A stretch of DNA of 64,000 nucleotides from Clavibacter sp. (GCA_003569145.1 BGOH01000001.1:342196-406195); one strand, 5' to 3'. Positions 33,552-43,128 are shown, counted from the first letter of the stretch. Notes: generated by a model not told the origin, from the sequence alone. Program-made: numbers and translations.

Positions 33552-34402
33552 TAGCCCTTAACGGAACCTGCAGTTAAGCCACTAATAATGTATTTCTGCA
33601 GGCTTAAGAAAATAATCACAATTGGGATGGAAGCAATTATCGATCCTGCTGCAAAAGGCCCCCAATTCTCAGAATATTGGCCGCCAATAAATTGTTGCAA
33701 CCCAACAGCAACTGTTCGGCTCTCTACTTCAATCAAGAACAATCTAGCTAAAATAAATTCATTAAATGTTCCAATAAAGCTTAAGAGAGAGACAACTGCT
33801 AAGACTGGTGCTGCCAATGGCACAAATATCTGCCAATAAGTCTGCATAGCGCTAGCTCCATCGATCTTGGCCGCTTCATCTAATTCCGCCGGGATCGAAT
33901 CGACGAAGCCCTTTAGTAGCCAGATATTTACCCCCATGGCTCCTCCGAGATAGACCAAAACCAATCCCAGTTGCGTTCCAATTCCCAGGCCAGGAGCAAA
34001 TTTATAAACACGTTCCATAATCACATACAAAGCAGATAGCGCCAGAATGGCGGGAAACATTTGAATCAAAAGAAGTAATTGAATACCAAATTTCTTCCCT
34101 TGAAATTTTAGGCGGCTAAAAGCAAATGCAGAGGCCGCTCCAATAACTACCGAAGCCACTGCCACAAAACCTGAAATAATCAATGAGTTCTTCATCCAAG
34201 TTAAGTATGGGATTCGCTCATCGCTAAAAAGCACATCAAAATTAGCAAATGAGATTTCACGCGGTAAAAACGAGGTTACTTGAAGACTTCCCGACTCATT
34301 GAATGCCGATAACAGGACTAAATAGAGTGGAAAGAGTGCGAACAAGCACATAACTGTTCCAGTTATGTGTCGCCAAAGGTTTTCTCTAAACCATTTTGTC
34401 AT
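33551..34402 (-). CDS. malG: Maltodextrin ABC transporter permease, MalG type
   Basis: Inner-membrane permease of a carbohydrate ABC importer of the CUT1 family. The 283-residue protein has six membrane helices and the EAA loop AELDEAAKIDGASAMQTYWQIFVP, which docks the ATPase, near 190. Sequence after that has SFIGTFNEFILA, typical of MalG. It overlaps malF by 4 bp (ATGA) upstream and the amylase gene by 1 bp downstream. No MalK-type ATPase is in the locus, so a shared ATPase elsewhere must energise it. Confidence 0.93.
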   Translation of the reverse strand: MTKWFRENLWRHITGTVMCLFALFPLYLVLLSAFNESGSLQVTSFLPREISFANFDVLFSDERIPYLTWMKNSLIISGFVAVASVVIGAASAFAFSRLKFQGKKFGIQLLLLIQMFPAILALSALYVIMERVYKFAPGLGIGTQLGLVLVYLGGAMGVNIWLLKGFVDSIPAELDEAAKIDGASAMQTYWQIFVPLAAPVLAVVSLLSFIGTFNEFILARLFLIEVESRTVAVGLQQFIGGQYSENWGPFAAGSIIASIPIVIIFLSLQKYIISGLTAGSVKG

Positions 34403-35946
34403 GTAAAACTCTCCAAAACTTTTGATTTTCGTACTCCATAAAGTGAAATGCTGGCAACCAAAAAGAAGATTAGAACAGATATTGCACTAGCCAAGCCTAA
34501 ATCTTGAAGATTACTTCCAAAAGCTATTTGATAGGTATAGCTAATCAAAATATCAGTAGACCCAGCAATCTCACCATCTAATTGCTCTCTTGGCCCCCCA
34601 CCAGTTAACAGGTAGATTAGATTAAAGTTATTAAAATTAAAGGCAAAAGATGCAATAAGTAAAGGTGAGAGAATTTGAAGAAGTAAAGGCAGAGTAACTT
34701 TGCTAAAAACTTGTCTTGGATTTGCCCCATCTATCGCTGCCGCCTCCAATAACTCACTAGGAATTGCCTGTAGCGATCCACTCGAAACTAAGTAGAAGTA
34801 AGGAAATCCCAGCCATAGATTTACTAAAATCACAGCAAATCGAGCAAATGTAGGATCTTGAAACCAGGCAATGTCACTTCCTAGAATTTCATTCACCGCA
34901 CCAAATTCTGTATTGAACATTCCTCCCCAAATAAGAATTGACATGACACTTGGCATTGCATAGGGAAGCACCAAGATTGACCTGTATATGCGGCGACCAC
35001 GAATGGGCTTATTAAGGGCAAGAGCTAAAAGTAGGCCGAAGGAGAATTGTGTAAGCACAGTTAAGGTAGCAAACACTACGGTCCAAATAAAGACTGAAAT
35101 TAATGGATCTCTAACCCTCTCATCACTAACTAGTCTTATGTAATTGGTAAACCACGCTGGATCTCTCCATCCCGGTTCAAGAAAATCCGATTTATCTTCT
35201 GGATTAACGTAATTTCCATTACCGTTGTCGCGATAGATTGAATCATTTATTAAACTCTTAAAAATGTCTTGATTCGGCAGATACTCCAGGCTCTGGCGAA
35301 ATACTGCTCCAACGTTGAGATTTTCCACAGTAATAAAGTATTGCGAGTTGTAAAAATAGCGGATTGTCGCCGCTTTGCTTGAAGCAATTTCGCCTGCTTC
35401 AAGCGGAGTAAATCCGTTGGCTCTCTGCGCAACGAAATTTTCATCGAGTTCTACTTGATCAATTTGAAGTTCTAATCTGCGCTCTAGTGTTGAAATGAAA
35501 TACGATTTGTTTTCTATATCTGAAACTAGAATTGCTTCACTTTCTTGGAATTTTCCAACCACAATATCAAAAGCTGAATTATTCTCATCTGGTTCAAGAG
35601 CAAGCGCTTTGATACGACCAATCGCCTCTTCTTTACTGATGTAGTTTCCAGTCTTGTAATTATAGGTCGACATAACAACGGTATAAAGAATTGGAGTAAC
35701 AACAAATGCTGATAAGAGCAAAATACCTGGTAAGAAGAATTTAAGCGGAACAGTTCGCTTGTTAAAGTAAGTGAAATTAATTGCAAAAATAGCAACGGCA
35801 AGAAATGCTGCGATGACATACTCTTTTTTGGCAAATGCGCTCTGTGTCAGAGTAAGGAGTAAAGCGCTGATAAGCGCCACAATTGCAACTTTTATAAAGG
35901 TTGCAACTTTTCCTCGGATAAGCATCGAAAGCAGATTGATCACCAT
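34399..35946 (-). CDS. malF: Maltodextrin ABC transporter permease, MalF type
   Basis: Partner permease of MalG. About 515 residues, close to E. coli MalF (514), with the extra N-terminal helices and the large periplasmic P2-like domain (about 100-275) that distinguish MalF from short permeases. The EAA loop ELLEAAAIDGANPRQVFSKVTLP lies near 410, followed by NFNNFNLIYLLTGGGP, the maltose-site signature. The frame starts with a TTG at 35952; I prefer the ATG at 35946. The 105-bp gap to malE holds a large hairpin (35983-36016). Confidence 0.92.
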   Translation of the reverse strand: MVINLLSMLIRGKVATFIKVAIVALISALLLTLTQSAFAKKEYVIAAFLAVAIFAINFTYFNKRTVPLKFFLPGILLLSAFVVTPILYTVVMSTYNYKTGNYISKEEAIGRIKALALEPDENNSAFDIVVGKFQESEAILVSDIENKSYFISTLERRLELQIDQVELDENFVAQRANGFTPLEAGEIASSKAATIRYFYNSQYFITVENLNVGAVFRQSLEYLPNQDIFKSLINDSIYRDNGNGNYVNPEDKSDFLEPGWRDPAWFTNYIRLVSDERVRDPLISVFIWTVVFATLTVLTQFSFGLLLALALNKPIRGRRIYRSILVLPYAMPSVMSILIWGGMFNTEFGAVNEILGSDIAWFQDPTFARFAVILVNLWLGFPYFYLVSSGSLQAIPSELLEAAAIDGANPRQVFSKVTLPLLLQILSPLLIASFAFNFNNFNLIYLLTGGGPREQLDGEIAGSTDILISYTYQIAFGSNLQDLGLASAISVLIFFLVASISLYGVRKSKVLESFT

Positions 35947-35982
35947 CTCCAAATAGTTCGTTGAAACTTTAGTGCAGAAAGC

Positions 35983-36016
35983 GAACTGACGTGGTCCCTT
36001 AGAACCACGTCAGTTC
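35983..36016. terminator. 13-bp perfect hairpin between malE and malF
   Basis: GAACTGACGTGGT (35983-35995) pairs exactly with ACCACGTCAGTTC (36004-36016) across an 8-nt loop. It lies in the malE-malF gap. On the coding strand it is followed by GCTTTCTGC rather than a U-run, so it is more likely an mRNA-processing or partial-termination element that keeps malE transcript above malFG, as the malE-malF intergenic repeats do in enteric bacteria. Confidence 0.65.
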
Positions 36017-36057
36017 ACCTAATTCATCTTGATATCAATCAAGAGGTTTTCTGTTGA

Positions 36058-37308
36058 CTATAGGTCGTTATAAGCAGCCTTGAGGTTTGCTCGCCAAATT
36101 GCGGCTAACTTCTTAGCTTCAGTTACAGCGTCCTTGCCATCGACTAGAACTGCAGTCCAGTAAGCAGGTGCTGAATCCCAGTAGCTCTTACCACTAGGTC
36201 CGTTCAAAATAGCACCAACCTGAGGAATGCTTGCAGCAGCAGCAGAGGCACCAAATCCTTTTTGGCCATCTGTGACTGTTGCATCGGAAGCAGCGCCTTT
36301 TTCAGCTGGTGGGCGCTTTTCATTTAACTGATAAGCAACTTGACCAGCAGTTGATCCGAAGAAATCAACAAGTAGAGACTTAGCTGCTGCCTCTACGCCA
36401 TTTGATGCTGCAAATGTTGTTAGAAGTGCACCAGATACTGATCCGAATGCATTTCCACTCTTACCTGAAGTACCTGGAACTGGCATTAGATTCATAGTGA
36501 ATCCCTTTGCCTTGTAATCGTTCCACTCCCAGTTTCCAATGATTGCGAAAGGAACGCTTCCGGCTAGGAAGTTGTCCTTGCAACCAGTATCTGTTGCTGG
36601 GAAGAAACCATTGCTCTTCTTGCCATCCATTAGGAACTTCTTGACATTGCCACCAAACTCATTTGGATTAAATGACTTTGCCTTATTTATTGTTCCGTTT
36701 GGATTGAAGTAATAAGCATCAGCTCCGAGTGCTGAAAATACTGAGTGCGCGCCCCATGACATACCGCCACCGGCTACACATAGACCAGCTTTTAGGCTCT
36801 TGGAAGTCTTATTGGCCTTGTAGTAATCAACCATTTGACCAAATGAAGTCGGAGCAGAAGTCACGAGCTTGGTGTTGTAGATCATTGCCACGTTGTTTAC
36901 GTCAACAGGAATTCCATACAACTTCTTCTTATAAGAAAGATCATAGAACTGGGATGCTGAGAATCTGGCGCGCTGTGAAGCGGTCAGAGTTAATGGAGCT
37001 AGCTTTCCATTCTTAGCAAGTGTTGGAACCCAGTCATTAGCACCAACTACGATATCTGGACCAGTAGTTGCTGTTGCCTTATCGATCGCATCTTTTAGCG
37101 CATCGAAGTTAGCAAATGACTTTACAGTTACGGTATATCCCGGAACCCAGTCACCTTTTGTTGCTAGGGTTTTTGTAAGATTTGGTCCGCGTGATTCATC
37201 TGCCCAAACAACAATTTTCGTGTTGGCTTGAGCTGGTGTCACAGCAAGACCTGCTGCAAGAGCAAGTGTTGCTAGTACTGCGAACCCTCTAAAGAATTTC
37301 TTCTTCAT
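36058..37308 (-). CDS. malE: Maltodextrin ABC transporter substrate-binding protein, MalE type
   Basis: Extracytoplasmic solute-binding protein of CUT1 type that hands maltodextrin to MalFG. From the ATG at 37308 (GGAGGAAAAA just upstream) the 416-residue protein has a signal peptide (MKKKFFRGFAVLATLALAAG, cut near 28) with no lipobox cysteine, so it appears to be released or held by other means. The mature part opens with KIVVWADESRG, the first beta strand of the family, and carries NGKLAPLT, LYGIPVDVNNVAMIYN and a C-terminal helical lobe. The upstream frame to 37359 runs into the promoter region. It is first gene of the operon. Confidence 0.92.
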   Translation of the reverse strand: MKKKFFRGFAVLATLALAAGLAVTPAQANTKIVVWADESRGPNLTKTLATKGDWVPGYTVTVKSFANFDALKDAIDKATATTGPDIVVGANDWVPTLAKNGKLAPLTLTASQRARFSASQFYDLSYKKKLYGIPVDVNNVAMIYNTKLVTSAPTSFGQMVDYYKANKTSKSLKAGLCVAGGGMSWGAHSVFSALGADAYYFNPNGTINKAKSFNPNEFGGNVKKFLMDGKKSNGFFPATDTGCKDNFLAGSVPFAIIGNWEWNDYKAKGFTMNLMPVPGTSGKSGNAFGSVSGALLTTFAASNGVEAAAKSLLVDFFGSTAGQVAYQLNEKRPPAEKGAASDATVTDGQKGFGASAAAASIPQVGAILNGPSGKSYWDSAPAYWTAVLVDGKDAVTEAKKLAAIWRANLKAAYNDL

Positions 37309-37330
37309 TAATTTTTCCTCCATGGAAGTA

Positions 37331-37359
37331 TCTACAGCGAGGGGCTGCAGAGAAGGCAA
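37331..37359 (-). promoter_or_regulatory. Possible malE promoter (TTGCCT-N17-TGTAGA)
   Basis: Minus-strand TTGCCT (37354-37359) and TGTAGA (37331-37336) are 17 bp apart, ending 22 bp before the malE start. Match to consensus is moderate, and other TTGAC-like words lie near, so this is tentative. Confidence 0.35.
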
Positions 37360-37470
37360 TTCCAGCCCTAAACAAAGATGGCGTCAACACGAAAGGGCCC
37401 TATCGGCAAGCTATCTTGAAGGGTTACTTATTTGTTATAAAGGACTTGCCTTTACACGCTAGTTTTCAGA

Positions 37471-38586
37471 CTAGAGGTGAAGCCCTGAAACGCTCTCATC
37501 CCAGCCCTTAACATCCTCAGGCCTTCTTGGCGCCTTACCGATATACCGAGCAGATGGCCTAATTAAGCGACCTGTTCTCTTCTGCTCCAAGATATGGGCA
37601 GACCAGCCAGCAGTTCTTGCTGAAGTAAACATTGGCGTGAACATATGTCCTGGAACTTCAGCAAAATCAAGAAGAACAGCGGCCCAGAATTCAACATTTG
37701 TCTCCAAAACTCTATCTGGTCTTCTCTCGCGTAATTCTGCTAACGCTGCATCTTCTAGCGCTTTAGCAACTTGATAACGAGGTGCGCCAAGTTCTTCACA
37801 AGTTCTACGAAGAGTTCTAGATCTTGGATCTTGCGCGCGATAAACGCGATGGCCAAAGCCCATCAAGCGCTCACCTTTATCTAACAACTCTTTTACATAC
37901 GCTCTTGCATCTCCGCGTCTTTCAACTTCTTCAATCATATGCAAAACTCTTGAAGGAGCGCCGCCATGAAGTGGGCCAGACATTGCTCCAATTGCTCCAG
38001 ATAGAGCAGCTGCAACATCAGCACCTGTTGATGCAATTACTCTTGCAGTAAATGTCGAGGCATTCATGCCATGCTCTGCTGCAGAGACAAAGTAGGCATC
38101 AATTGCGCGAACATGTTTTGGATCTGGCTCTCCTCGCCAACGAATCATCATTCGCTCAACAACGGTATGTGCTTTATCTACTTCTGCTTGAGAAACCATT
38201 GGCTGCCAAGTTCCGCGGGCAGATTGCGCCACATATGAAAGCACCATAACCGATGCTCTAGCTAGATTACTTCTAGCTTCTTCATCTGAAATATCTAGAA
38301 GTGGCTTAAGTCCCCAAGCTGGAGCAAGCATTGCAATTGCTGATTGCACATCAACTCTTACATCACCTGAGTGAATTGGAATTGGAAATGGTTCTGCTGC
38401 TGGAAGACCAGGATTAAATTCATCATCAACTAGTAAGCCCCAGACATTGCCAAAGGTGACTCGACCAACTAGATCATCAATGTCTACGCCGCGATATCGC
38501 AGCGCACTTCCCTCTTTATCCGGCTCTGCAATCTCTGATTCAAAAGCGATTACCCCTTCAAGGCCCGGCTTAAAGTCTTCATTCAT
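37471..38586 (-). CDS. citA: Citrate synthase (CitA type)
   Basis: Condenses oxaloacetate and acetyl-CoA into citrate. The 371-residue protein lacks the longer N-terminal part of the hexameric enzymes and resembles actinobacterial citrate synthase 2 (mycobacterial CitA). Catalytic residues are visible: the histidine in AEHGMNASTF, the second in GFGHRVYRAQDPR, and the aspartate region VEFWAAVLLDF. The frame reaches 38631; the ATG at 38586, after GGAG, gives NEDFKPGLEGVIAFES, the normal start. It is divergent from pdxH, and the citA-pdxH-serC neighbourhood is common in Actinobacteria. Confidence 0.93.
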   Translation of the reverse strand: MNEDFKPGLEGVIAFESEIAEPDKEGSALRYRGVDIDDLVGRVTFGNVWGLLVDDEFNPGLPAAEPFPIPIHSGDVRVDVQSAIAMLAPAWGLKPLLDISDEEARSNLARASVMVLSYVAQSARGTWQPMVSQAEVDKAHTVVERMMIRWRGEPDPKHVRAIDAYFVSAAEHGMNASTFTARVIASTGADVAAALSGAIGAMSGPLHGGAPSRVLHMIEEVERRGDARAYVKELLDKGERLMGFGHRVYRAQDPRSRTLRRTCEELGAPRYQVAKALEDAALAELRERRPDRVLETNVEFWAAVLLDFAEVPGHMFTPMFTSARTAGWSAHILEQKRTGRLIRPSARYIGKAPRRPEDVKGWDESVSGLHL

Positions 38587-38673
38587 GCGCCGTATTCTCC
38601 ACTTAATACCCCGCTGGGCCAAATGAGGCAAGGCAAAGATGCCAAGGCTGGCAAAGTGACGTTAGATACACCT

Positions 38674-39339
38674 ATGGCAGAGAGCCCAGAGATAAGCCGT
38701 GAGGCAATATCAGCGATGCGCCGCTCATATGGCGAGGTTGGAATTACTGAAAGCTCAATAAATCCTGATCCAATTGCGCAATTTTCTCTCTGGTTAAAAG
38801 AGGCTGCAGCAAATTCCATGATTATTGAGGCCAATGCCATGGTGCTATCAACTCTTGGCCAAGATGGGCCAAGCTCGCGAACTGTACTTCTAAAAGATGT
38901 TGATCAAAATGGCTTTACCTTCTTTACCAATTATCAATCAGATAAATCTCGTCAGATCCAAGCAAATCCAAAGGTCTCACTACTCTTTCCTTGGTATCCA
39001 ATGGAGCGCCAGGTAATAGTTATAGGAAGTGCAAGCAAGATAGACAGTTCAGAGTCAGAGAAATACTTTGCTACTCGTCCCTGGTCTAGTCAGATTGGCG
39101 CACTTGCTAGTAGCCAATCAGAGGTTATCGAATCAAGACAGGTGCTAGAGGAGCGCTTTAAAGAATTAGCTGAGAAATACCCGCAAGGCAGCGTCGTGCC
39201 AAAGCCAGAGAATTGGGGTGGCTATCTAGTTAAGCCAAGCAGTATTGAATTCTGGCAAGGGCGATATTCACGCCTGCATGATCGACTTCGCTTTAATTTA
39301 AGTGGTTCCAATTGGAGCCTTGAGCGACTCTCCCCATAG
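38674..39339 (+). CDS. pdxH: Pyridoxamine 5'-phosphate oxidase
   Basis: FMN enzyme that oxidises pyridoxine or pyridoxamine 5'-phosphate to pyridoxal 5'-phosphate. From the ATG at 38674 it has 221 residues (E. coli 218): MRRSYGEVG, the FMN-contact SSRTVLLKDVDQNGFTFFTNY, WYPMERQVIVIG, and the C-terminal FWQGRYSRLHDRLRF. An open frame continues back to 38623, but homology begins here. A TTAGAT word lies 6 nt before the ATG. serC follows 12 bp downstream; SerC itself uses the PLP that PdxH makes. Confidence 0.93.
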   Translation: MAESPEISREAISAMRRSYGEVGITESSINPDPIAQFSLWLKEAAANSMIIEANAMVLSTLGQDGPSSRTVLLKDVDQNGFTFFTNYQSDKSRQIQANPKVSLLFPWYPMERQVIVIGSASKIDSSESEKYFATRPWSSQIGALASSQSEVIESRQVLEERFKELAEKYPQGSVVPKPENWGGYLVKPSSIEFWQGRYSRLHDRLRFNLSGSNWSLERLSP

Positions 39340-40473
<1,134 letters not shown>

Positions 40474-40482
40474 GGATAAATA

Positions 40483-40563
40483 ATGAATTACAAGACGCGG
40501 AGAATTGTTACCCTGGTAATACTTTTTAGCTTAGTCTTTTTTGTTCTCATAAGTGGGCTCTAA
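40483..40563 (+). CDS. Membrane microprotein (26 aa, one transmembrane helix)
   Basis: ATG at 40483 with AAGGA 7 nt upstream, 9 bp after serC. The product is six polar and basic residues (NYKTRR) followed by a single hydrophobic helix to the end (VTLVILFSLVFFVLISGL). Its 3' 33 bp overlap the end of the convergent MFS gene. I know no family for it. The RBS, spacing and clean basic-then-hydrophobic pattern support translation, and it would ride on the pdxH-serC transcript. Confidence 0.5.
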   Translation: MNYKTRRIVTLVILFSLVFFVLISGL

Positions 40564-41784
40564 GACATCTGCAATAGCAAAGCTATCTGGCTCCTGGCCC
40601 TTATCTTTAAACTTTGCAAAGGTAGCAATCGCTGCAAGTAGTGAGATTAGCCCGCAGATTGCAACTGTTGGCCTTGTTCCAACTTCCTGAGTCATAATTC
40701 CAATAAATGGCGAAACTATAGGAGTTCCTCCCAAGAACACTGTGAGATAAATTCCCATCACTCTGCCACGAATCTGTGAATCAGTTCTTAGCTGAACCAT
40801 CGTATTAGCGCCAATAAAGGTAAGCAGTGCCACACAACCAATAATTGGAAGCAAGATTGAATAAACTAAATAAGTCGGTGCGAAAGCAGAGAGAATCAAG
40901 ACTGCGCTAAAGATCATCGACCCAATCATCACAAATCTAGGGCCACGCTTTTTCTCAAGTCGAGCAGAGATTATTGCCCCAGAAAGTGATCCAACTGCCA
41001 AGATACTTCCAAGCGCTCCATACTCTGCTGCGCCTTTATCAAAGACTTGAGTAGCCATCATGGTGTTGAAAATATTGAAGTTAAGACCAAAGCTAGTTGC
41101 AAAAAACACTGTGATCATCACTGCCAAAATATCTGGGCGAGCGGCAACATAAGCCATCGCCTCTCTTATCTTGGTTGAGCTGGATTTCTTCTCCTCAATG
41201 AATAGTTCACTCTCACGAATATTAATCAGCGCAATAATTACAACTAAGTACGAAATTCCATTAAGCAGGAATGAGACCCCAGTGCCATAGGCAGCAATTA
41301 ATAAACCTGATAAACCAGGCCCAATCAAGCGACCAATATTGAAGTTTGTGGAGTTCAGCCCCACTGCATTTGGTAGATCTTGCTTGCCAACAACTTCAAC
41401 ATTAAAGCTCTGGCGAACCGGAGCATCAATGGCGTTTCCCATCCCAAGCATGAAGGCAAAGAACATCACATGCCAGATCTTGATATTTTCTGTAAGCACC
41501 AAGGTGGCAACCGAGAGCGCTGAAATTCCAGCAGTTAAGTTGGTAAGCATTAGAACTTTTCGCTTATTGAACTTATCTGCAATCTTTCCGCCAGAGATAC
41601 TAAAGAAAAGTATTGGAGCAAATTGCAAGGAAGTCACAATTCCAAGATAGGTTCCGCTATCGGTTAGCTCAAGGATCAACCAAGCTTGAGCAACGCCTTG
41701 AGCCCAGGTGCCGATATTTGAGAGAAAATTTGCACTGAAGAGAATCTTGAAGTTGCGATGCTTAAATGATCGCAGCGTTCCCAT
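40531..41784 (-). CDS. MFS transporter, EntS-like (MFS_3) exporter
   Basis: Major facilitator superfamily exporter of the enterobactin-exporter (EntS) type; likely drug or siderophore-like substrate efflux. The 417-residue protein has 12 hydrophobic segments, opening LRSFKHRNFKILFSANFLSNIGTW..GVAQAWLILELT, the family signature, then GGKIADKFNKRKVLM between helices 2 and 3, and a DAPVRQSF motif. The frame starts at 41790, but ATG 41784 is chosen because TAGAAT sits exactly 6 nt upstream. It is divergent from a DUF2530 gene with touching promoters, and convergent with the serC microprotein. Confidence 0.9.
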   Translation of the reverse strand: MGTLRSFKHRNFKILFSANFLSNIGTWAQGVAQAWLILELTDSGTYLGIVTSLQFAPILFFSISGGKIADKFNKRKVLMLTNLTAGISALSVATLVLTENIKIWHVMFFAFMLGMGNAIDAPVRQSFNVEVVGKQDLPNAVGLNSTNFNIGRLIGPGLSGLLIAAYGTGVSFLLNGISYLVVIIALINIRESELFIEEKKSSSTKIREAMAYVAARPDILAVMITVFFATSFGLNFNIFNTMMATQVFDKGAAEYGALGSILAVGSLSGAIISARLEKKRGPRFVMIGSMIFSAVLILSAFAPTYLVYSILLPIIGCVALLTFIGANTMVQLRTDSQIRGRVMGIYLTVFLGGTPIVSPFIGIMTQEVGTRPTVAICGLISLLAAIATFAKFKDKGQEPDSFAIADVLEPTYENKKD

Positions 41785-41790
41785 CTGCAT

Positions 41791-41803
41791 ATTCTAGTAT
41801 GAT
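41791..41803. promoter_or_regulatory. Touching divergent -10 elements (MFS and DUF2530)
   Basis: Minus-strand TAGAAT (41791-41796), 6 nt before the MFS ATG, and plus-strand TATGAT (41798-41803), 7 nt before the DUF2530 ATG, are 1 bp apart. Both genes would be leaderless and the promoters cannot be used at once. Confidence 0.5.
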
Positions 41804-41810
41804 TGCTGAT

Positions 41811-41984
41811 ATGCAGAGCGCAATTAGAGTAATCATCTTTGGAATCGTTTTATGGAGTATTGCTTTAGTTGTTGCAATAGTAGTAAATGCAGTAGCAAAG
41901 ATAATTCTTACCTGCCTACTTGCAATACTTCTGGGCTTTATTGGTATCTACTACACAAAAGCTAGAGAGAAAAAGGCTCGTTAG
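41811..41984 (+). CDS. DUF2530-type small membrane protein
   Basis: A 57-residue protein with two hydrophobic helices (VIIFGIVLWSIALVVAIVV and IILTCLLAILLGFIGIYYT) and a basic end (KAREKKAR). The G-x3-W start of helix 1 and the LGxxGxxYxxxR pattern of helix 2 fit the actinobacterial DUF2530 family. The frame is open back to 41766, inside the MFS gene; the ATG at 41811 has TATGAT 7 nt before it. It overlaps the end of the convergent cold-shock gene by 4 bp. Function unknown. Confidence 0.72.
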   Translation: MQSAIRVIIFGIVLWSIALVVAIVVNAVAKIILTCLLAILLGFIGIYYTKAREKKAR

Positions 41985-42361
41985 CCTTCAATTTCTTGAG
42001 CAATACCACGCAAGACTTTAGCAACGCGAGCAGCCTCTGCATCACTTGGATATCGACCATGGCGCAGACCATTACCAACTCGATCTAGCATCTTGATTGA
42101 TTCTTCAATGATTACCGCTAAATCATCTGCTCCAGCCTTTGAATTAGCAAGAGATGGTGGCGCTTCAATAACTCGAACCGACAAAGCTTGAGGTCCTTTG
42201 CGTCCTTCTGCAACACCAAATTCCAACTTAGTTCCAGGCTTAACCGTGCTAACACCTTCAGGAAGTGCTGAGGCTGCAAGATAAACATCTTCGCCCTCAT
42301 CAGATGAGATAAAGCCAAAGCCTTTCTCCAAGCTAAACCATTTCACGCGTCCAACTGGCAT
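41981..42361 (-). CDS. Cold-shock domain protein with C-terminal extension
   Basis: RNA/DNA-binding cold-shock domain at residues 1-66: GRVKWFSLEKGFGFISSDEG holds RNP1 (KGFGFI), and DVYLAASAL replaces the usual DVFVHFSAI as RNP2, so several aromatic contacts are missing. The 60-residue C-terminal extension is helical and ends in VAKVLRGIAQEIEG; the long form is typical of actinobacterial CspB (about 135 residues in mycobacteria). A strong AAGGAGG lies 8 nt before the ATG. Likely an RNA chaperone. Confidence 0.92.
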   Translation of the reverse strand: MPVGRVKWFSLEKGFGFISSDEGEDVYLAASALPEGVSTVKPGTKLEFGVAEGRKGPQALSVRVIEAPPSLANSKAGADDLAVIIEESIKMLDRVGNGLRHGRYPSDAEAARVAKVLRGIAQEIEG

Positions 42362-42428
42362 GAGAGCAACCTCCTTATTTATAAATTCTTTTTAGGTGTC
42401 ATGTGCGCCGCGCTCTGCGGACAGGGCT

Positions 42429-43115
42429 CTAGTTTATCGCCTCTGAATGGGCGCCGCATCCATGATTTACCGCAACTACGCGTGCATCCTCAGGGGAGAT
42501 GGCATTGGCACAGACGCCAAAGGCCGCCCTAAATGAGCCAGCGATAGGTAGATAGAAGCCGCAAGTTCCACAATTCTTTGGAGCAAATTGCGCCATCGGA
42601 GTATCAGGACCGCGGTCTCCGCTTATCCAACGCTTTGCTGCTTGATCGCGTCCTTCAATAGAGAGAATGCGATTTCTTCCTGCGCCAAATTCAAATAATT
42701 CATGGAGATCTAACTCTTCATCACCTGGTAGCGCGCTAGCTGCAGGAACTAAACGTGGATCATCAAGAGCTGTTGGAACAATTGTTCCCACTCCAACATC
42801 ACCTGCGGTAATTCTTGAACTATAAGGAATCCAATCAGGTGCAAGTAGAGCTCCAGCACCTGGCAGCAGAACTACATCGCAGATTGTTGGAGCGCTCTGA
42901 CTATCTACCTTTGCAACTGTTACAGCCCAATTCCATCCTTGATATCCCGGAAGATTTGCCTCAAAAAGATATGTTGCAATTCGCTCATCATCTGCTTCGA
43001 TGGAAAGCAGCGATCCCACATATTTTTGATCTTTAGCATCCTCCAGCGCAGCGCTTCTCGCTAGCTCTGCTGCTTGGAAGGGATCTGCGCCCTTTGATTT
43101 CTTTGCTTTGGACAT
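42429..43115 (-). CDS. DUF3027 family protein
   Basis: Actinobacterial protein of unknown function. The 228 residues contain GYQGWNWAVTVAKV, VVLLPGAGALLAPDWIPY, ITAGDVGVG and a C-terminal cysteine-rich part (NCGTCGFYLPIAGSF, FGVCAN, NHGCGAHSE) with four cysteines and a histidine that look like a zinc site. These blocks define DUF3027. The frame is open to 43256, but that region overlaps the start of the divergent Ppx gene; ATG 43115 has TAGACT 7 nt upstream. Confidence 0.85.
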   Translation of the reverse strand: MSKAKKSKGADPFQAAELARSAALEDAKDQKYVGSLLSIEADDERIATYLFEANLPGYQGWNWAVTVAKVDSQSAPTICDVVLLPGAGALLAPDWIPYSSRITAGDVGVGTIVPTALDDPRLVPAASALPGDEELDLHELFEFGAGRNRILSIEGRDQAAKRWISGDRGPDTPMAQFAPKNCGTCGFYLPIAGSFRAAFGVCANAISPEDARVVAVNHGCGAHSEAIN

Positions 43116-43122
43116 GAGGCTA

Positions 43123-43128
43123 AGTCTA
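43123..43128 (-). promoter_or_regulatory. Leaderless -10 hexamer for the DUF3027 gene
   Basis: TAGACT on the minus strand, 7 nt before the ATG at 43115. Confidence 0.4.
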
